Of a stretch of 64,000 nt of DNA, positions 1-8,362 are shown piece after piece (the stretch's first letter is position 1; every line of letters starts with the position of its first letter). The notes below the pieces were generated by a model, which worked only from the letters and a program-made list of their open reading frames with translations, ran no database searches and was not told the DNA's origin. Origin of the DNA: Desulfocapsa sp050291935 (GTDB taxonomy: Bacteria > Desulfobacterota > Desulfobulbia > Desulfobulbales > Desulfocapsaceae). The stretch lies in assembly GCA_050291935.1 (NCBI GenBank), contig JBNKKR010000008.1, forward strand, positions 1 to 64,000, given 5' to 3'. The translations under genes and the position numbers were made by a program.

Positions 1-231
1 ATATTCCCTTATGTTTTTGATTAAACTTACTATCCAGCCTATTACAAAAACGATTGCCCCTGACAACATGCCCAAAATAGAAGAACCGAGAGGAAATTCG
101 GGGCTTTCTACAACAAAGCCAATGAAAACTGCCAATATTTGAATGACCAAAGCAATGACTAACCATTTAAAGGTGGATGAGGCTGTCTTGGTAAATAAAT
201 TGTTAATTGGCTCGGCTTGTTGGGCTTTCAT
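1..231 (-). CDS. Small membrane protein, truncated by the left edge; probable first integron cassette ORF
   Basis: Reading leftward from an ATG at 231, the frame stays open for 77 codons to the window edge, so the 3' end is missing. The product begins MKAQQAEPINNLFTK and has two hydrophobic segments, about residues 23-41 and 52-70, with a short polar loop, so it is predicted to be an inner-membrane protein with two or more helices. I do not recognise the family. It lies divergent from the integron integrase at 364 and its start is 14 nt past a GTTATGC core-like site, the usual position of the first cassette gene beside attI. The surrounding DNA is more A+T-rich than most of the window, as cassettes often are. 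Function unknown. Confidence 0.6.
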   Translation of the reverse strand, partial: MKAQQAEPINNLFTKTASSTFKWLVIALVIQILAVFIGFVVESPEFPLGSSILGMLSGAIVFVIGWIVSLIKNIREY

Positions 232-300
232 TTATTTTTTTTGGGCATAACAGTGAAATATACAGAATGGGCCAATATGGTGTTAGCCATATTCTGCGTA
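232..300 (-). other. Candidate attI region of an integron
   Basis: Between the divergent cassette-like ORF and intI, the minus strand carries GTTATGC (251 down to 245), close to the integron core-site consensus GTTRRRY. The same stretch holds a hairpin, AATATGG (274-280) and CCATATT (287-293), around a TGTTAG loop. Position and orientation fit attI, which lies 5' of intI facing the cassettes. The core match is imperfect, so the exact crossover point is inferred. Confidence 0.4.
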
Positions 301-341
301 TTGATTTTTTTTAAAAATTTTGTACAATGACAGCTTGTCAT
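301..341 (+). promoter_or_regulatory. Putative intI promoter with palindromic operator
   Basis: TTGATT (301-306) and TACAAT (323-328), 16 nt apart, resemble a sigma-70 promoter. A perfect palindrome ATGACA-GCT-TGTCAT (327-341) overlaps the -10 box and start-site region, where a repressor would block transcription. Integron integrase promoters are often LexA-controlled, but this motif is not the classical CTG-N10-CAG box, so the regulator is unknown. Confidence 0.4.
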
Positions 342-363
342 CAAATAAAAACATACCTAGCAT

Positions 364-1755
364 ATGAAAAGGAAAAAAGCAAATCAAACAGACTCCATTC
401 AACAGTTTTGGGATAGATATTTACTTTTTCTTTCTAAAAAAAGCATAAAACCCACAATTGCGAGGTGGTACGTAATCCGGACAGAGCATTATATCAATGC
501 ATTTCCTGATAAAAAGCTAATGGAACATCATCCAAATGATGTAAGCGCGTATCTTAAGCAGCAGGGTGAAAATAGCAGACTTCAAGACTGGCAATTTAAT
601 CAGATTGTTGATGCTATACAGAAACTTTGGGAAATGCTTCAAGTTGATTGGTACTCTCAAGTTGATTGGGAGTATTGGCGTCATTCCGTTTCGCTCTCAA
701 AAACACATCTTACTGTCACTGAGAAGGCTTCAGTGGGGGAGAGGCTTAAAACTCTCGAGAATGTGGTCAATTCAAACCTTACAGATGTTCGCCGCAGACA
801 CCATGGCCTGCTTGAAAAATTGTTGATCCAGATTAGACAACGGGGGTATTCCATTCGAACGGAACAGGCTTATGAGTCCTGGGTTTCACGGTTTATTAAA
901 TATAATGACAATCAGGATCCCAAAAAGCTTGGAGCAAGTGAAGTTGTTTCATTTTTACAGCATCTTGCGGTGGGCAGAGGTGTTGCCGCTTCAACGCAGA
1001 ATCAAGCATTAAACGCCCTGGTCTTTTTCTTCGAACATGCTTTACAACAACCCCTTGGCAATTTGGGTGAGTTTATCCGTGCAAAACGTCCGAAAAAGCT
1101 GCCGGTGGTATTAACTCCTGGGGAAGTACAGTTGTTACTCTCACATATGACCGGTATTCATCACATAATGGCATCATTGCTTTATGGAACCGGTATGCGA
1201 CTGATGGAATGTATCCGGATGCGTGTTATGGATATCGACTTTGGATATTCCCAGATCAATATACGAGACGGGAAGGGGAAAAAGGATCGCGTTGTCCCCC
1301 TCCCTGGGCGAATGGTTGACCCATTGCAAGCACAGCTTAAAAATACGCAAAAGCTGCATCTTCAAGACCTTAAAAATGGCCACGGTGAAGTGTATCTTCC
1401 CGGAGCTCTTGCCCGCAAATATCCAAACGCTCCGAAAGAATGGCGTTGGCAATATGTTTTTCCTAGCGGTAGACTTTCTGTGGATCCGCGTAGCGGGGAG
1501 GTTCGTCGTCACCACATCCATGAAAATGGTTTACAAAAACATGTTAAGAAAGCAGCACTCAATGCTCATATAGTTAAAAAGGTTAACTGTCATTGTCTGC
1601 GCCATAGTTTTGCGACCCATCTTTTAGAAACCGGTTCTGATATTCGTACGGTACAGGAATTACTGGGTCACGCAGATGTATCCACCACCATGATTTATAC
1701 CCATGTGCTCAATCGAGGTGGTCAGGGGGTTACAAGTCCTCTGGATCGGCTTTGA
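364..1755 (+). CDS. intI: Integron integrase (IntI-family tyrosine recombinase), long form
   Basis: This 463-residue site-specific recombinase would integrate and excise gene cassettes at attI and attC sites. The C-terminal catalytic domain (about 245-463) has the expected residues: R279 in LLYGTGMRLMEC, a Lys in GKGKKDR near 306, H410 and R413 in HCLRHSFATH, H436 in LLGHADVS and nucleophile Y445 in TTMIYTHVLN. The extra segment typical of integron integrases is present around 345-367 (ALARKYPNAPKEWRWQYVF). A SAM-like core-binding domain lies at about 150-240. The N-terminal ~140 residues are additional: classical IntI proteins are about 320-340 residues long. The ATG at 364 has no strong ribosome binding site. 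No cassettes are seen on its 3' side; the divergent ORF on the left fits the array position. Confidence 0.93.
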   Translation: MKRKKANQTDSIQQFWDRYLLFLSKKSIKPTIARWYVIRTEHYINAFPDKKLMEHHPNDVSAYLKQQGENSRLQDWQFNQIVDAIQKLWEMLQVDWYSQVDWEYWRHSVSLSKTHLTVTEKASVGERLKTLENVVNSNLTDVRRRHHGLLEKLLIQIRQRGYSIRTEQAYESWVSRFIKYNDNQDPKKLGASEVVSFLQHLAVGRGVAASTQNQALNALVFFFEHALQQPLGNLGEFIRAKRPKKLPVVLTPGEVQLLLSHMTGIHHIMASLLYGTGMRLMECIRMRVMDIDFGYSQINIRDGKGKKDRVVPLPGRMVDPLQAQLKNTQKLHLQDLKNGHGEVYLPGALARKYPNAPKEWRWQYVFPSGRLSVDPRSGEVRRHHIHENGLQKHVKKAALNAHIVKKVNCHCLRHSFATHLLETGSDIRTVQELLGHADVSTTMIYTHVLNRGGQGVTSPLDRL

Positions 1756-1855
1756 TGGTCGTATAGGGTGCTGATTCTATGTGAGATTTTTACTCTTGTG
1801 TTTGTTTGTGCCATTCCAAAGCCCTGTTCTTAGACTCTGCTATCCACCTGTGTGA

Positions 1856-2641
1856 TTAGCTGAGTAAATGATCAGCATTACTGTCAGTTATTTTGGTGAA
1901 TAGCTCCTGGGATAAGTTGAGCTGCTTAAGTCGTTGCAAGCAGAGCTGCTGGTTGTCCCAGGGAGAGTCGCTACCAAAAAGAAGACACTCGGCGGGGTGG
2001 TTGTGTAGCATCCGTTTTGCCTGTGTTTCACCGAGATAGTGAAGGGCAAAGGAGATTTCCAGATAGATTTCTTTACCGATCAGGAGTTCTTCCACTTCAT
2101 CCCAGAGTTGCCAGCCACCAAAATGGGTGGCGATAAAACGGAGTTTTGGAAATTGCTTAGTAAGTTGCAGGATTTGTTGCGGGTCTGCAAGGCGGGTTCT
2201 GGGAAAGCCAATATCAAATCCGCAGTGTGCGACAAGAAGAAGCCCGGTATCCTGTAATGCGTTGTATAGTGGAAAAAGACGCTCTTCTGCCAAATGGTAG
2301 TCCTGGTAATAGGGGTGCATTTTAATGCCAACAAATCCCTTTTCCGCAATGTGTTGGATATGACGTACTGCATCAGGATCTTCCGGATGCACTGAAGGAA
2401 GTGGGATAATGCGATCGGATTGGATTGTGGATGACCAGTCTACGATGGGTCTAAATTGATCAGGCTTTGTGGCGATGGAGCAGATAACACTTTTTTCAAT
2501 ACCGGCTTGATCCATTGATGCCAGCAGGGAACGGACAGTACCTTTTGTGTGGGCCTTAATGTTGCCTTTCTTTTCAAGGCTTGGGATTGCTTTTTGGGCC
2601 ACACTATCAGGAAATGCGTGCGTGTGAAAATCTATAATCAC
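1856..2641 (-). CDS. Amidohydrolase-2 family metal-dependent hydrolase
   Basis: A 261-residue TIM-barrel metal hydrolase of the Amidohydrolase_2 group (PF04909-like). It opens with the metal-binding HTH motif (MIIDFHTHAFPD) and has further ligand candidates in GIKMHPYYQ (about 120), VAHCG (about 150), ATHFGG (about 180) and the late GSDSPW motif whose Asp is catalytic in this superfamily. Substrate unknown. The start overlaps the upstream permease gene by 4 nt, so it is the last gene of an amino acid ABC transporter operon and is translationally coupled to it. It may process the imported compound (inference). Confidence 0.85.
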   Translation of the reverse strand: MIIDFHTHAFPDSVAQKAIPSLEKKGNIKAHTKGTVRSLLASMDQAGIEKSVICSIATKPDQFRPIVDWSSTIQSDRIIPLPSVHPEDPDAVRHIQHIAEKGFVGIKMHPYYQDYHLAEERLFPLYNALQDTGLLLVAHCGFDIGFPRTRLADPQQILQLTKQFPKLRFIATHFGGWQLWDEVEELLIGKEIYLEISFALHYLGETQAKRMLHNHPAECLLFGSDSPWDNQQLCLQRLKQLNLSQELFTKITDSNADHLLS

Positions 2642-3402
2642 GAGGTGCTACGGGATTTGAAGAAGAGACGGAAGGGGATCGTTTGTGCCCCAGAAATATG
2701 TCTGTTTAAACGCTTTTGGATCAAGCCCGCAAGAAAAAAGAGTGTAATGGAAATCAGTAAGAAATAGAGTCCGGCCACGCTGAAGTGGAGGAAGAGATTA
2801 TAATCTTTCTCAAAGAGCTCTCCAGCCTTGTTAAGTAAATCCTTCTGTTCGTTGATAACCGGAAGAGTGAAGTAGACGATTGATGTCGCGTGGAACAGAA
2901 AGATCATTTCATTGGTATAGGCTGGCCAGGCCAAACGCAGCATATTAGGCCAGGTAACGTTTTTGAAAATATGCCAGGGAGACATCCCCATGGCTTGGGC
3001 GGCTTCTATTTCCCCCTTGGGTGTTGATTTAAGCGCTCCGTAGAAAATCTCGGCACTGTAGGCACAGGTGTTTAAGATAAGGACCAGAGGCCCTAAAAAG
3101 AGTGGATGAAGAACAAAATCTGCAACTCCCATTGGTTTCCAAAGCGGCTTATTGAGGGCCAGCATTATGGAATAAAACATAAAAAATTGGATAAAGAGTG
3201 GGGAGCCACGAAAGGCGTAGATAAAAGCGCGGGAGAGAAGTGAGAGCAATCGGTTCTGGCTTGCCTTGCCAAGGGCAAAAAATACTGCCAGGGGAAAGCC
3301 CAAGGGAATGGAAACCACAGCAAAATAGAAATTAAACAGCGCCGGTTTTGCCAGAATTACAATATCCTGCCCCAGAGTGGTCTGAAAAAAAGCATCAAAC
3401 AT
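2638..3402 (-). CDS. Polar amino acid ABC transporter permease (HisM-like)
   Basis: This 254-residue inner-membrane permease of the His/Glu/Gln/Arg family has about five to six hydrophobic helices. Its EAA loop is visible as EIEAAQAMGMSPWHIFKNVTWP (about 130-151), the contact site for the ATPase. It overlaps the second permease gene by 8 nt and the amidohydrolase gene by 4 nt. Two different permeases usually form a heterodimer in this family (HisQM-type). The exact substrate cannot be read from the sequence. Confidence 0.9.
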   Translation of the reverse strand: MFDAFFQTTLGQDIVILAKPALFNFYFAVVSIPLGFPLAVFFALGKASQNRLLSLLSRAFIYAFRGSPLFIQFFMFYSIMLALNKPLWKPMGVADFVLHPLFLGPLVLILNTCAYSAEIFYGALKSTPKGEIEAAQAMGMSPWHIFKNVTWPNMLRLAWPAYTNEMIFLFHATSIVYFTLPVINEQKDLLNKAGELFEKDYNLFLHFSVAGLYFLLISITLFFLAGLIQKRLNRHISGAQTIPFRLFFKSRSTS

Positions 3403-4246
3403 CGGCTACCCCCGCTAGTTTCATCCCTCGACTTGCCCGGGATTGGAGGGCCTCAAAGAAACGCTCTGAGAGCATTGTGAGGAAAATATAGAAGAAAAAG
3501 AGTACCAGATAATATTTCCAGCGCCAATCCGGATGGACGAGGCCGACACGGGCAAGGTAGTTGGCATTTCCCAACCGTCCGGCCCAGGCCACGATATCAG
3601 CAATTTGTAATAGGGATAAAAAGGACGTTGCCTTGATTAGTAATATCCATACATTGGAGAGTCCTGGGAGGGCGTAGACCCACATTTGTCTCACTTTAAA
3701 ACGCCAGAAGACTTGCCTTGGTGAAAATCCATAGGCGGATGCGGCTTCCAGTTGTCCTTTGGGGACCGCCTGCATTGCGCCATGGATAACATTGGCGGCA
3801 AAGGCTCCATACACAATTCCCAATGAGACGCAGGCAAGAAACAGATAATCACCGGTGGTGAGTAGCCATTGGGCTTCCGGGCAGGGGGGCCAAGTTGTGG
3901 CGGCAGCAATGACTTCTACACCACATTTGGAGCGGGCAATACAATATTCCACCAGTTGTTCAAAGGCCAGGGGGAAAAAGAGGATAAAAAGTAAATCAGG
4001 GACACCACGGACCATTACGGTGTAAATATTTCCCAGCCAGCGAAAGAGAAAAAAACCGGACTGTTTAAGGGCCGCTCCGAGAAGACCAAAGAGAACGGCA
4101 AACACTGCACTGCCAACGGCGGCAATCAGGGTAAAACGAACACTGGCATACCAGGCCAGATGTTTCCCGTTGGTGATATAGGCAAGTTTGGCACCGATAT
4201 CTTCACCAAAAAGCGAATTGGTGAGGGTGAGCAGCGATTCAAGCAT
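3395..4246 (-). CDS. Polar amino acid ABC transporter permease (HisQ-like)
   Basis: The second permease of the importer, 283 residues from the ATG at 4246; a GTG at 4279 would add 11 residues. The EAA loop reads GQLEAASAYGFSPRQVFWRF (about 165-184). The loop between two helices includes a Cys-containing hydrophilic insert (about 105-130: CIARSKCGVEV...WPPCPEAQW) that is longer than in typical HisQ proteins. It lies downstream of the binding-protein gene, separated by a hairpin that may lower permease expression relative to the binding protein. Confidence 0.88.
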   Translation of the reverse strand: MLESLLTLTNSLFGEDIGAKLAYITNGKHLAWYASVRFTLIAAVGSAVFAVLFGLLGAALKQSGFFLFRWLGNIYTVMVRGVPDLLFILFFPLAFEQLVEYCIARSKCGVEVIAAATTWPPCPEAQWLLTTGDYLFLACVSLGIVYGAFAANVIHGAMQAVPKGQLEAASAYGFSPRQVFWRFKVRQMWVYALPGLSNVWILLIKATSFLSLLQIADIVAWAGRLGNANYLARVGLVHPDWRWKYYLVLFFFYIFLTMLSERFFEALQSRASRGMKLAGVADV

Positions 4247-4272
4247 AGTGCAGAATAAGTAAAAAAGAACAT

Positions 4273-4302
4273 GGAGCACATGCGGATATAGCTATGTGCC
4301 CC
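4273..4302 (-). terminator. Intergenic hairpin between binding-protein and permease genes
   Basis: GGAGCACAT (4273-4281) and ATGTGCCCC (4294-4302) form a near-perfect 9-bp stem with a 12-nt loop. No U-run follows, so it is more likely an mRNA-stabilising or attenuating hairpin of the kind often found after ABC binding-protein genes than a full terminator. Confidence 0.4.
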
Positions 4303-4322
4303 ATGGGAAGGTTCTTTACATA

Positions 4323-5072
4323 TTAATTGGAGTAGAAGGGTCCGGCTTTGAAATACTCCTGGATAAGCTTATCAACAACACCTTTTTTCTTCAGGCTGTC
4401 CAGCGCCTTATTTAAGGTGTCGGCAAGCTCAGTATCTTGCTGACGAAGACCAATGGCAATGCCACCACCTATACGCACACCATCACCAACAAAGACAAGG
4501 GCACCTTGGGAAGATTCAACAACCGGTTTAAGTGGATCACCATCTGCCAGGAGCAGATCAAGGTTACCGGCGGCAAGATCGGCCACAGACTGATCAAAAG
4601 ATTCAAAAGAGAGGATGGTATTGTCTGCACCAAATTGCTTTTCAGCATAAGCTGCCTGGATGGTTGCGCCCTGGACACCAATTTTTTTACCTTTCAGTGC
4701 GGCCAGATCAAGACTATTGCCACTGGCAGCAACGAAAAGGGATGGCTCAACGGGATAGTACTCATCACTAAAGGTGATGGTTTTCTTTCGCTCATCGGTA
4801 ATGGACATACCGGCCATAATCATATCGTAGTTACCTGCCACCAGGTTGGGGATAATAGAGTCCCATTCGTTGGTTACAAATTCGCAGGTTAAGCCGGCTT
4901 CCTGGCAAAGGGCATTGCCAAGATCAACTTCATATCCAGCCACTTTACCGCTGTCATCAACATAGTTGTATGGAGCGTATGCTCCTTCAGTTGCGATACG
5001 TACAGTCTGTGACATTGCGGGGCTTGCCATAACCGATGCCGCCAGGGTAAGCGTTAAAAGCAGTTTTTTCAT
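4323..5072 (-). CDS. Periplasmic amino acid-binding protein (SBP_bac_3 family)
   Basis: A 249-residue periplasmic solute-binding protein with a clear signal peptide (MKKLLLTLTLAASVMASPAMSQ, cleavage near 21/22). The mature protein has the family hallmarks: RIATEGAYAPYNYVDDSGKVAGYEVDL near the N-terminus, a central MIMAGMSITDERKK motif with the Arg that binds the substrate carboxylate, and a type-3 C-terminal lobe. Such proteins bind lysine, arginine, histidine, glutamine or related polar amino acids; the specificity is not clear here. It is the second gene of the ABC operon after the ATPase. Confidence 0.92.
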   Translation of the reverse strand: MKKLLLTLTLAASVMASPAMSQTVRIATEGAYAPYNYVDDSGKVAGYEVDLGNALCQEAGLTCEFVTNEWDSIIPNLVAGNYDMIMAGMSITDERKKTITFSDEYYPVEPSLFVAASGNSLDLAALKGKKIGVQGATIQAAYAEKQFGADNTILSFESFDQSVADLAAGNLDLLLADGDPLKPVVESSQGALVFVGDGVRIGGGIAIGLRQQDTELADTLNKALDSLKKKGVVDKLIQEYFKAGPFYSN

Positions 5073-5122
5073 GATGGTTCTTCTCCTGTACCTCGTATGA
5101 AAATTGAGCGCGTCCGGTGAGG

Positions 5123-5896
5123 CTAATCCATAGCGCTTGATAAAAATTGTTGTAATCGTAATGAATCAGGTGCGCTGAACAGTTTCCCCGGTTCGCCCTG
5201 TTCCTCAATTAGACCTCCATGGAGAAAGAGGGTTTTGCTGGATACGTCCCTTGCAAAGCTCATCTCGTGGGTAACCACGATCATTGTGGTGCCTTCTTCT
5301 GCAAGTTTTTGCATAACGGCCAGCACTTCACCAACAAGTTCCGGATCAAGGGCCGAGGTCGGCTCATCAAAAAGAATTGCTTCCGGACGCATGGCCAGGG
5401 CTCTTGCGATGGCTGCCCGTTGTTGTTGGCCGCCGGACATAAAGGCAGGGTATAGGTCCGCCTTGTCGGCAATACCTACTTTTTCCAAAAAGGCCATCCC
5501 GATATCTTTAGCTTCTGCACGTGGGAGACCCTGGACACAGATGGGTGCCTCAGTCACATTTTGCAGCACAGTCATATGGGACCAGAGATTGAATTGTTGA
5601 AACACCATGGCAATCCGGCTCCGCAGTGCCCGCACTTGACCAGCATCTGCAGCAACACGTTTGCCGGCTCGATTGGTGGTGAACTGTATTGCGTCCCCGT
5701 CCAGTCTGATGTCACCCTCATCGGGGGTTTCAAGTAAATTTATACAGCGTAAGAATGTTGATTTTCCGGATCCGGATGAACCAATTAAGGAGATCACATC
5801 ACCCTGATGGGCAGTAAGGGAAATACCATGTAAAACTTCAAGGTCTCCGAACTGTTTGTGAATATTGCTAATATCTAAAATAGGAACGTTTGCCAT
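5123..5896 (-). CDS. Polar amino acid ABC transporter ATP-binding protein (HisP/GlnQ-like)
   Basis: The ATPase of the importer, 257 residues from the ATG at 5896 (MANVPILDISNIHKQFG); an upstream in-frame start would add an unlikely hydrophobic leader. Walker A is GSSGSGKST, the Q-loop lies in FQQFNLW, the signature is MSGGQQQR, Walker B with the catalytic Glu is ILFDEPTSALDP, and the switch His is in VVTHEM. It includes the insert with VRALRSRIAMVFQ typical of this subfamily. It is the first gene of the five-gene minus-strand operon, facing the KAS III gene across 221 nt. Confidence 0.92.
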   Translation of the reverse strand: MANVPILDISNIHKQFGDLEVLHGISLTAHQGDVISLIGSSGSGKSTFLRCINLLETPDEGDIRLDGDAIQFTTNRAGKRVAADAGQVRALRSRIAMVFQQFNLWSHMTVLQNVTEAPICVQGLPRAEAKDIGMAFLEKVGIADKADLYPAFMSGGQQQRAAIARALAMRPEAILFDEPTSALDPELVGEVLAVMQKLAEEGTTMIVVTHEMSFARDVSSKTLFLHGGLIEEQGEPGKLFSAPDSLRLQQFLSSAMD

Positions 5897-6117
5897 TTGT
5901 CCAATTAGAAAAAGTTGTAGAAAAAGAGGCCAATTGCAAAGGACAAGTACTGCAAGCGCTGCTAAAATACAAGCCAAAATATCAGATAAAGGACAATTGT
6001 TGAAACTCTGTGAACCAGCGATGGATGTTGTATTTCAAATGTATACCTGCTACATTCTTTCCGGGTTTGTCCGATTGCACAAAAAAGAGAGTTTTTCCCC
6101 TGATAAAAAAGTAAACT

Positions 6118-7155
6118 ATGCACTATTCGCATGTCTGTCTTCATACCTTTGGTTATGCATTGCCGCCCCATGTCCTGAGCTCGAAGGGGATTGAAAAACG
6201 GCTTGCTCCTGTCTATGAACGGCTAAAATTGCCGGCTGGTCGGCTTGAGCTGATGAGTGGTATTCGTGAACGTCGTTTATGGGATCCGGGAACAAGGCCA
6301 AGTGATGGCGCATCTCTTGCGGGAGAGGCGGTGTTTAGAAAGGCTGGTCTTGATCCGCAAAGTATTCAGTGTTTGATTTTTACTTCTGTGTCACGGGATA
6401 TGATGGAACCGGCAACCGCCTCCTTTGTTCACGAAAAGTTGGGGCTTGCTGCAGACTGCTTGATTTTTGATATTTCCAATGCCTGTCTTGGCTTTTTGGA
6501 CGGTATGGTGATGCTTGCCAATATGATAGAGCTTGGGCAGGTACAAAATGGTCTGGTGGTGGCGGGTGAAACGGCGGAGGAGCTTGTGGAATCGACCATA
6601 AAGCTTCTGCTTCACGATACAACGTTGACTCGCAAAAAGATCAAACCGGCTTTTGCCTCGTTGACCATTGGTTCCGGTGCGGTTGCTCTTTATATGTGCC
6701 ATAAGACACAGTGCAAAGACAAACCATACCTTGTCCGGGGTGCCTGGCAGGCCAACACCAAACATTCCGATTTGTGTCAGGGTGCGGCAAATGGTGAAGC
6801 GACCACTTTGATGAACACCAATTCTGAGGAGCTCCTTGTTCGAGGTGTGGAAACAGCCCATACCACCTGGAAAAGATTTTCCCAAAGTCCCGGCTGGGGC
6901 GCCGATGATGTGGATAGCTTTTTTTGTCACCAGGTGGGCACCGCCCATGCAAAACTGCTTTTTGAAACCCTGGGGCTTGATCAAGGAAAAAATTTTGAAA
7001 CGTTACCGATCTTAGGAAACGTTGGCTCAGTGTCAGCCCCCATAACAATGGCCATGGCCATTGAAGAGGAAAAGTTCCGTCGGGGGCAAAAGGGGGCGTT
7101 ACTTGGTATCGGGAGTGGAATCAACTGTTTGATGCTGGGAGTTGATTGGAGATGA
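6118..7155 (+). CDS. 3-oxoacyl-ACP synthase III family protein (FabH/OleA-like thiolase fold)
   Basis: A 345-residue condensing enzyme. The catalytic triad is intact: C123 in SNACLGF, H271 in CHQVGTAH and N301 in LGNVGSVSAP. The FabH-like N-terminal (about 90-200) and C-terminal (about 250-340) ACP-synthase-III domains are both present. Canonical FabH proteins are about 320 residues; this one has a divergent N-terminus and no other fatty-acid genes around it, so it may make a specialised beta-keto product rather than prime fatty-acid synthesis (inference). OleA-like activity is possible, but no oleBCD genes are near. It overlaps the AMMECR1 gene by 4 nt (ATGA). Confidence 0.85.
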   Translation: MHYSHVCLHTFGYALPPHVLSSKGIEKRLAPVYERLKLPAGRLELMSGIRERRLWDPGTRPSDGASLAGEAVFRKAGLDPQSIQCLIFTSVSRDMMEPATASFVHEKLGLAADCLIFDISNACLGFLDGMVMLANMIELGQVQNGLVVAGETAEELVESTIKLLLHDTTLTRKKIKPAFASLTIGSGAVALYMCHKTQCKDKPYLVRGAWQANTKHSDLCQGAANGEATTLMNTNSEELLVRGVETAHTTWKRFSQSPGWGADDVDSFFCHQVGTAHAKLLFETLGLDQGKNFETLPILGNVGSVSAPITMAMAIEEEKFRRGQKGALLGIGSGINCLMLGVDWR

Positions 7156-7718
7156 GAGAAAAACTTTCCATGGAGCAAGGTAAAGTGTTACTCCGTCTTG
7201 CCAGAAACACCATTGCTATCAGGTTGGGAATAGATGGCGTGACAGAGGAAGCGTATGGTGCAATTAGCGGAGAATACGGAACTTTTGTGACGTTAAAGCT
7301 GCATGGTCAGTTGCGTGGCTGCATTGGAAATTTAACGGCTTTGGGATCGCTTGTGGAAAGCGTTCAACAAAATGCGATCCAGGCCGCTTTTAACGATCAC
7401 CGTTTTTCTCCCCTGCGAGAAGATGAGTTTGACCAGGTAAAGATTGATATTTCCCTGCTGAACAAGCCACAACCGCTCAACTATAGTGGAGCGGAAGATC
7501 TTATTGCCAGGTTACGGCCAGGTATTGATGGGGTGATTGTACAGCAGGGCATGGCGAAAGCCACATTCTTACCCCAGGTTTGGCAGCAGTTGCCGGATCC
7601 CAGGCAGTTTTTAGAACATCTTTGCCTAAAGGCAGGACTTGTGGCGAATGCCTGGCAAGGCGGGAATGTCCGGATTGAAACCTATCAGGTGCAATGTTTT
7701 GCAGAGGACGACATATGA
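7152..7718 (+). CDS. amrA: AMMECR1 domain protein (AmmeMemoRadiSam system protein A-like)
   Basis: A 188-residue AMMECR1 protein (PF01871). The diagnostic LRGCIG motif is present (about 57-62), followed by the FNDHRFSPL and DISLL segments of the fold. The biochemical function of the family is still unsettled; in many prokaryotes it sits with a radical-SAM enzyme and a Memo-like protein, neither of which is seen here. The ATG at 7152 is chosen because it gives an ATGA overlap with the KAS III gene and lies 10 nt from GGGAG; a TTG at 7146 is the alternative. Confidence 0.88.
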   Translation: MREKLSMEQGKVLLRLARNTIAIRLGIDGVTEEAYGAISGEYGTFVTLKLHGQLRGCIGNLTALGSLVESVQQNAIQAAFNDHRFSPLREDEFDQVKIDISLLNKPQPLNYSGAEDLIARLRPGIDGVIVQQGMAKATFLPQVWQQLPDPRQFLEHLCLKAGLVANAWQGGNVRIETYQVQCFAEDDI

Positions 7719-8362
7719 AAGAAGTGTTGCTTGGTGAAAAACTGAGCCGGGAAGTTGCTTCCATTTATCAAGCAATGGAGGCGGAGTATGATATTGTGGC
7801 CAAGGCCATAAAGTTTAGTTGTGATGGCTGTCCTGATAACTGTTGTGATTCCTATTTTCAGCATCATACCTACACGGAGTGGGCCTATCTGTTTCAGGGG
7901 TTTTATGCGCAAAGCAAAGAGAAACAGCAAGAGGTTGTAGAACGTTCGAAACGTTATATCCTGGAATGTGCAACCGCAGAAGCGAAAGGTGAACGGCCCC
8001 AGGTTATGTGTCCTCTAAATGAAGAGGGGCGCTGTATTGTATACACCCACAGACTGATGGTGTGCAGGACCCATGGTGTGCCGGCCGCAATGCGCAGACC
8101 CGACGGGCAGGTGTTGCGTTTTCCTGGCTGTTTTCGCTGCCAGGAGATTGTGAAAAGAAAATATGTCCATGACTCGGAAGCACCGCAGATGGAACGGACA
8201 CCGCTTTTACAACGCTTGGTGGCGGTGGAGCGGGAGTTGCTTGGGGAGAAGGGGCATCTGATGCCAAGAGTAAAATTAACCATTGCCCAAATGCTTGTGC
8301 AAGGCCCTCCATCAATGCCGCTTTCCCACTGCGAACGAACAGGGATTATACCAAATGTATGA
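7715..8362 (+). CDS. YkgJ-like CxxCxxCC cysteine-cluster protein
   Basis: A 215-residue soluble protein with two Cys groups: CDGCPDNCC (about 34-42) and MCPLNEEGRCIVYTHRLMVCRTHG (about 97-120), plus FPGCFRC near 142. This pattern matches the YkgJ family (PF03692), proposed to bind zinc or an Fe-S cluster; the activity is not known with certainty. The start at 7715 forms an ATGA overlap with the AMMECR1 stop. A second family member lies at 20934-21392. Confidence 0.75.
   Translation: MKEVLLGEKLSREVASIYQAMEAEYDIVAKAIKFSCDGCPDNCCDSYFQHHTYTEWAYLFQGFYAQSKEKQQEVVERSKRYILECATAEAKGERPQVMCPLNEEGRCIVYTHRLMVCRTHGVPAAMRRPDGQVLRFPGCFRCQEIVKRKYVHDSEAPQMERTPLLQRLVAVERELLGEKGHLMPRVKLTIAQMLVQGPPSMPLSHCERTGIIPNV

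Noticed and set aside
245..288. Complete attC site between GCATAAC and GTTAGCC
   Set aside because: At 44 nt it is shorter than known attC sites and the inner boxes do not pair properly; a simple attI core fits better.
6118..7155. OleA of a long-chain olefin pathway
   Set aside because: The catalytic triad is compatible, but oleB, oleC and oleD are absent nearby.
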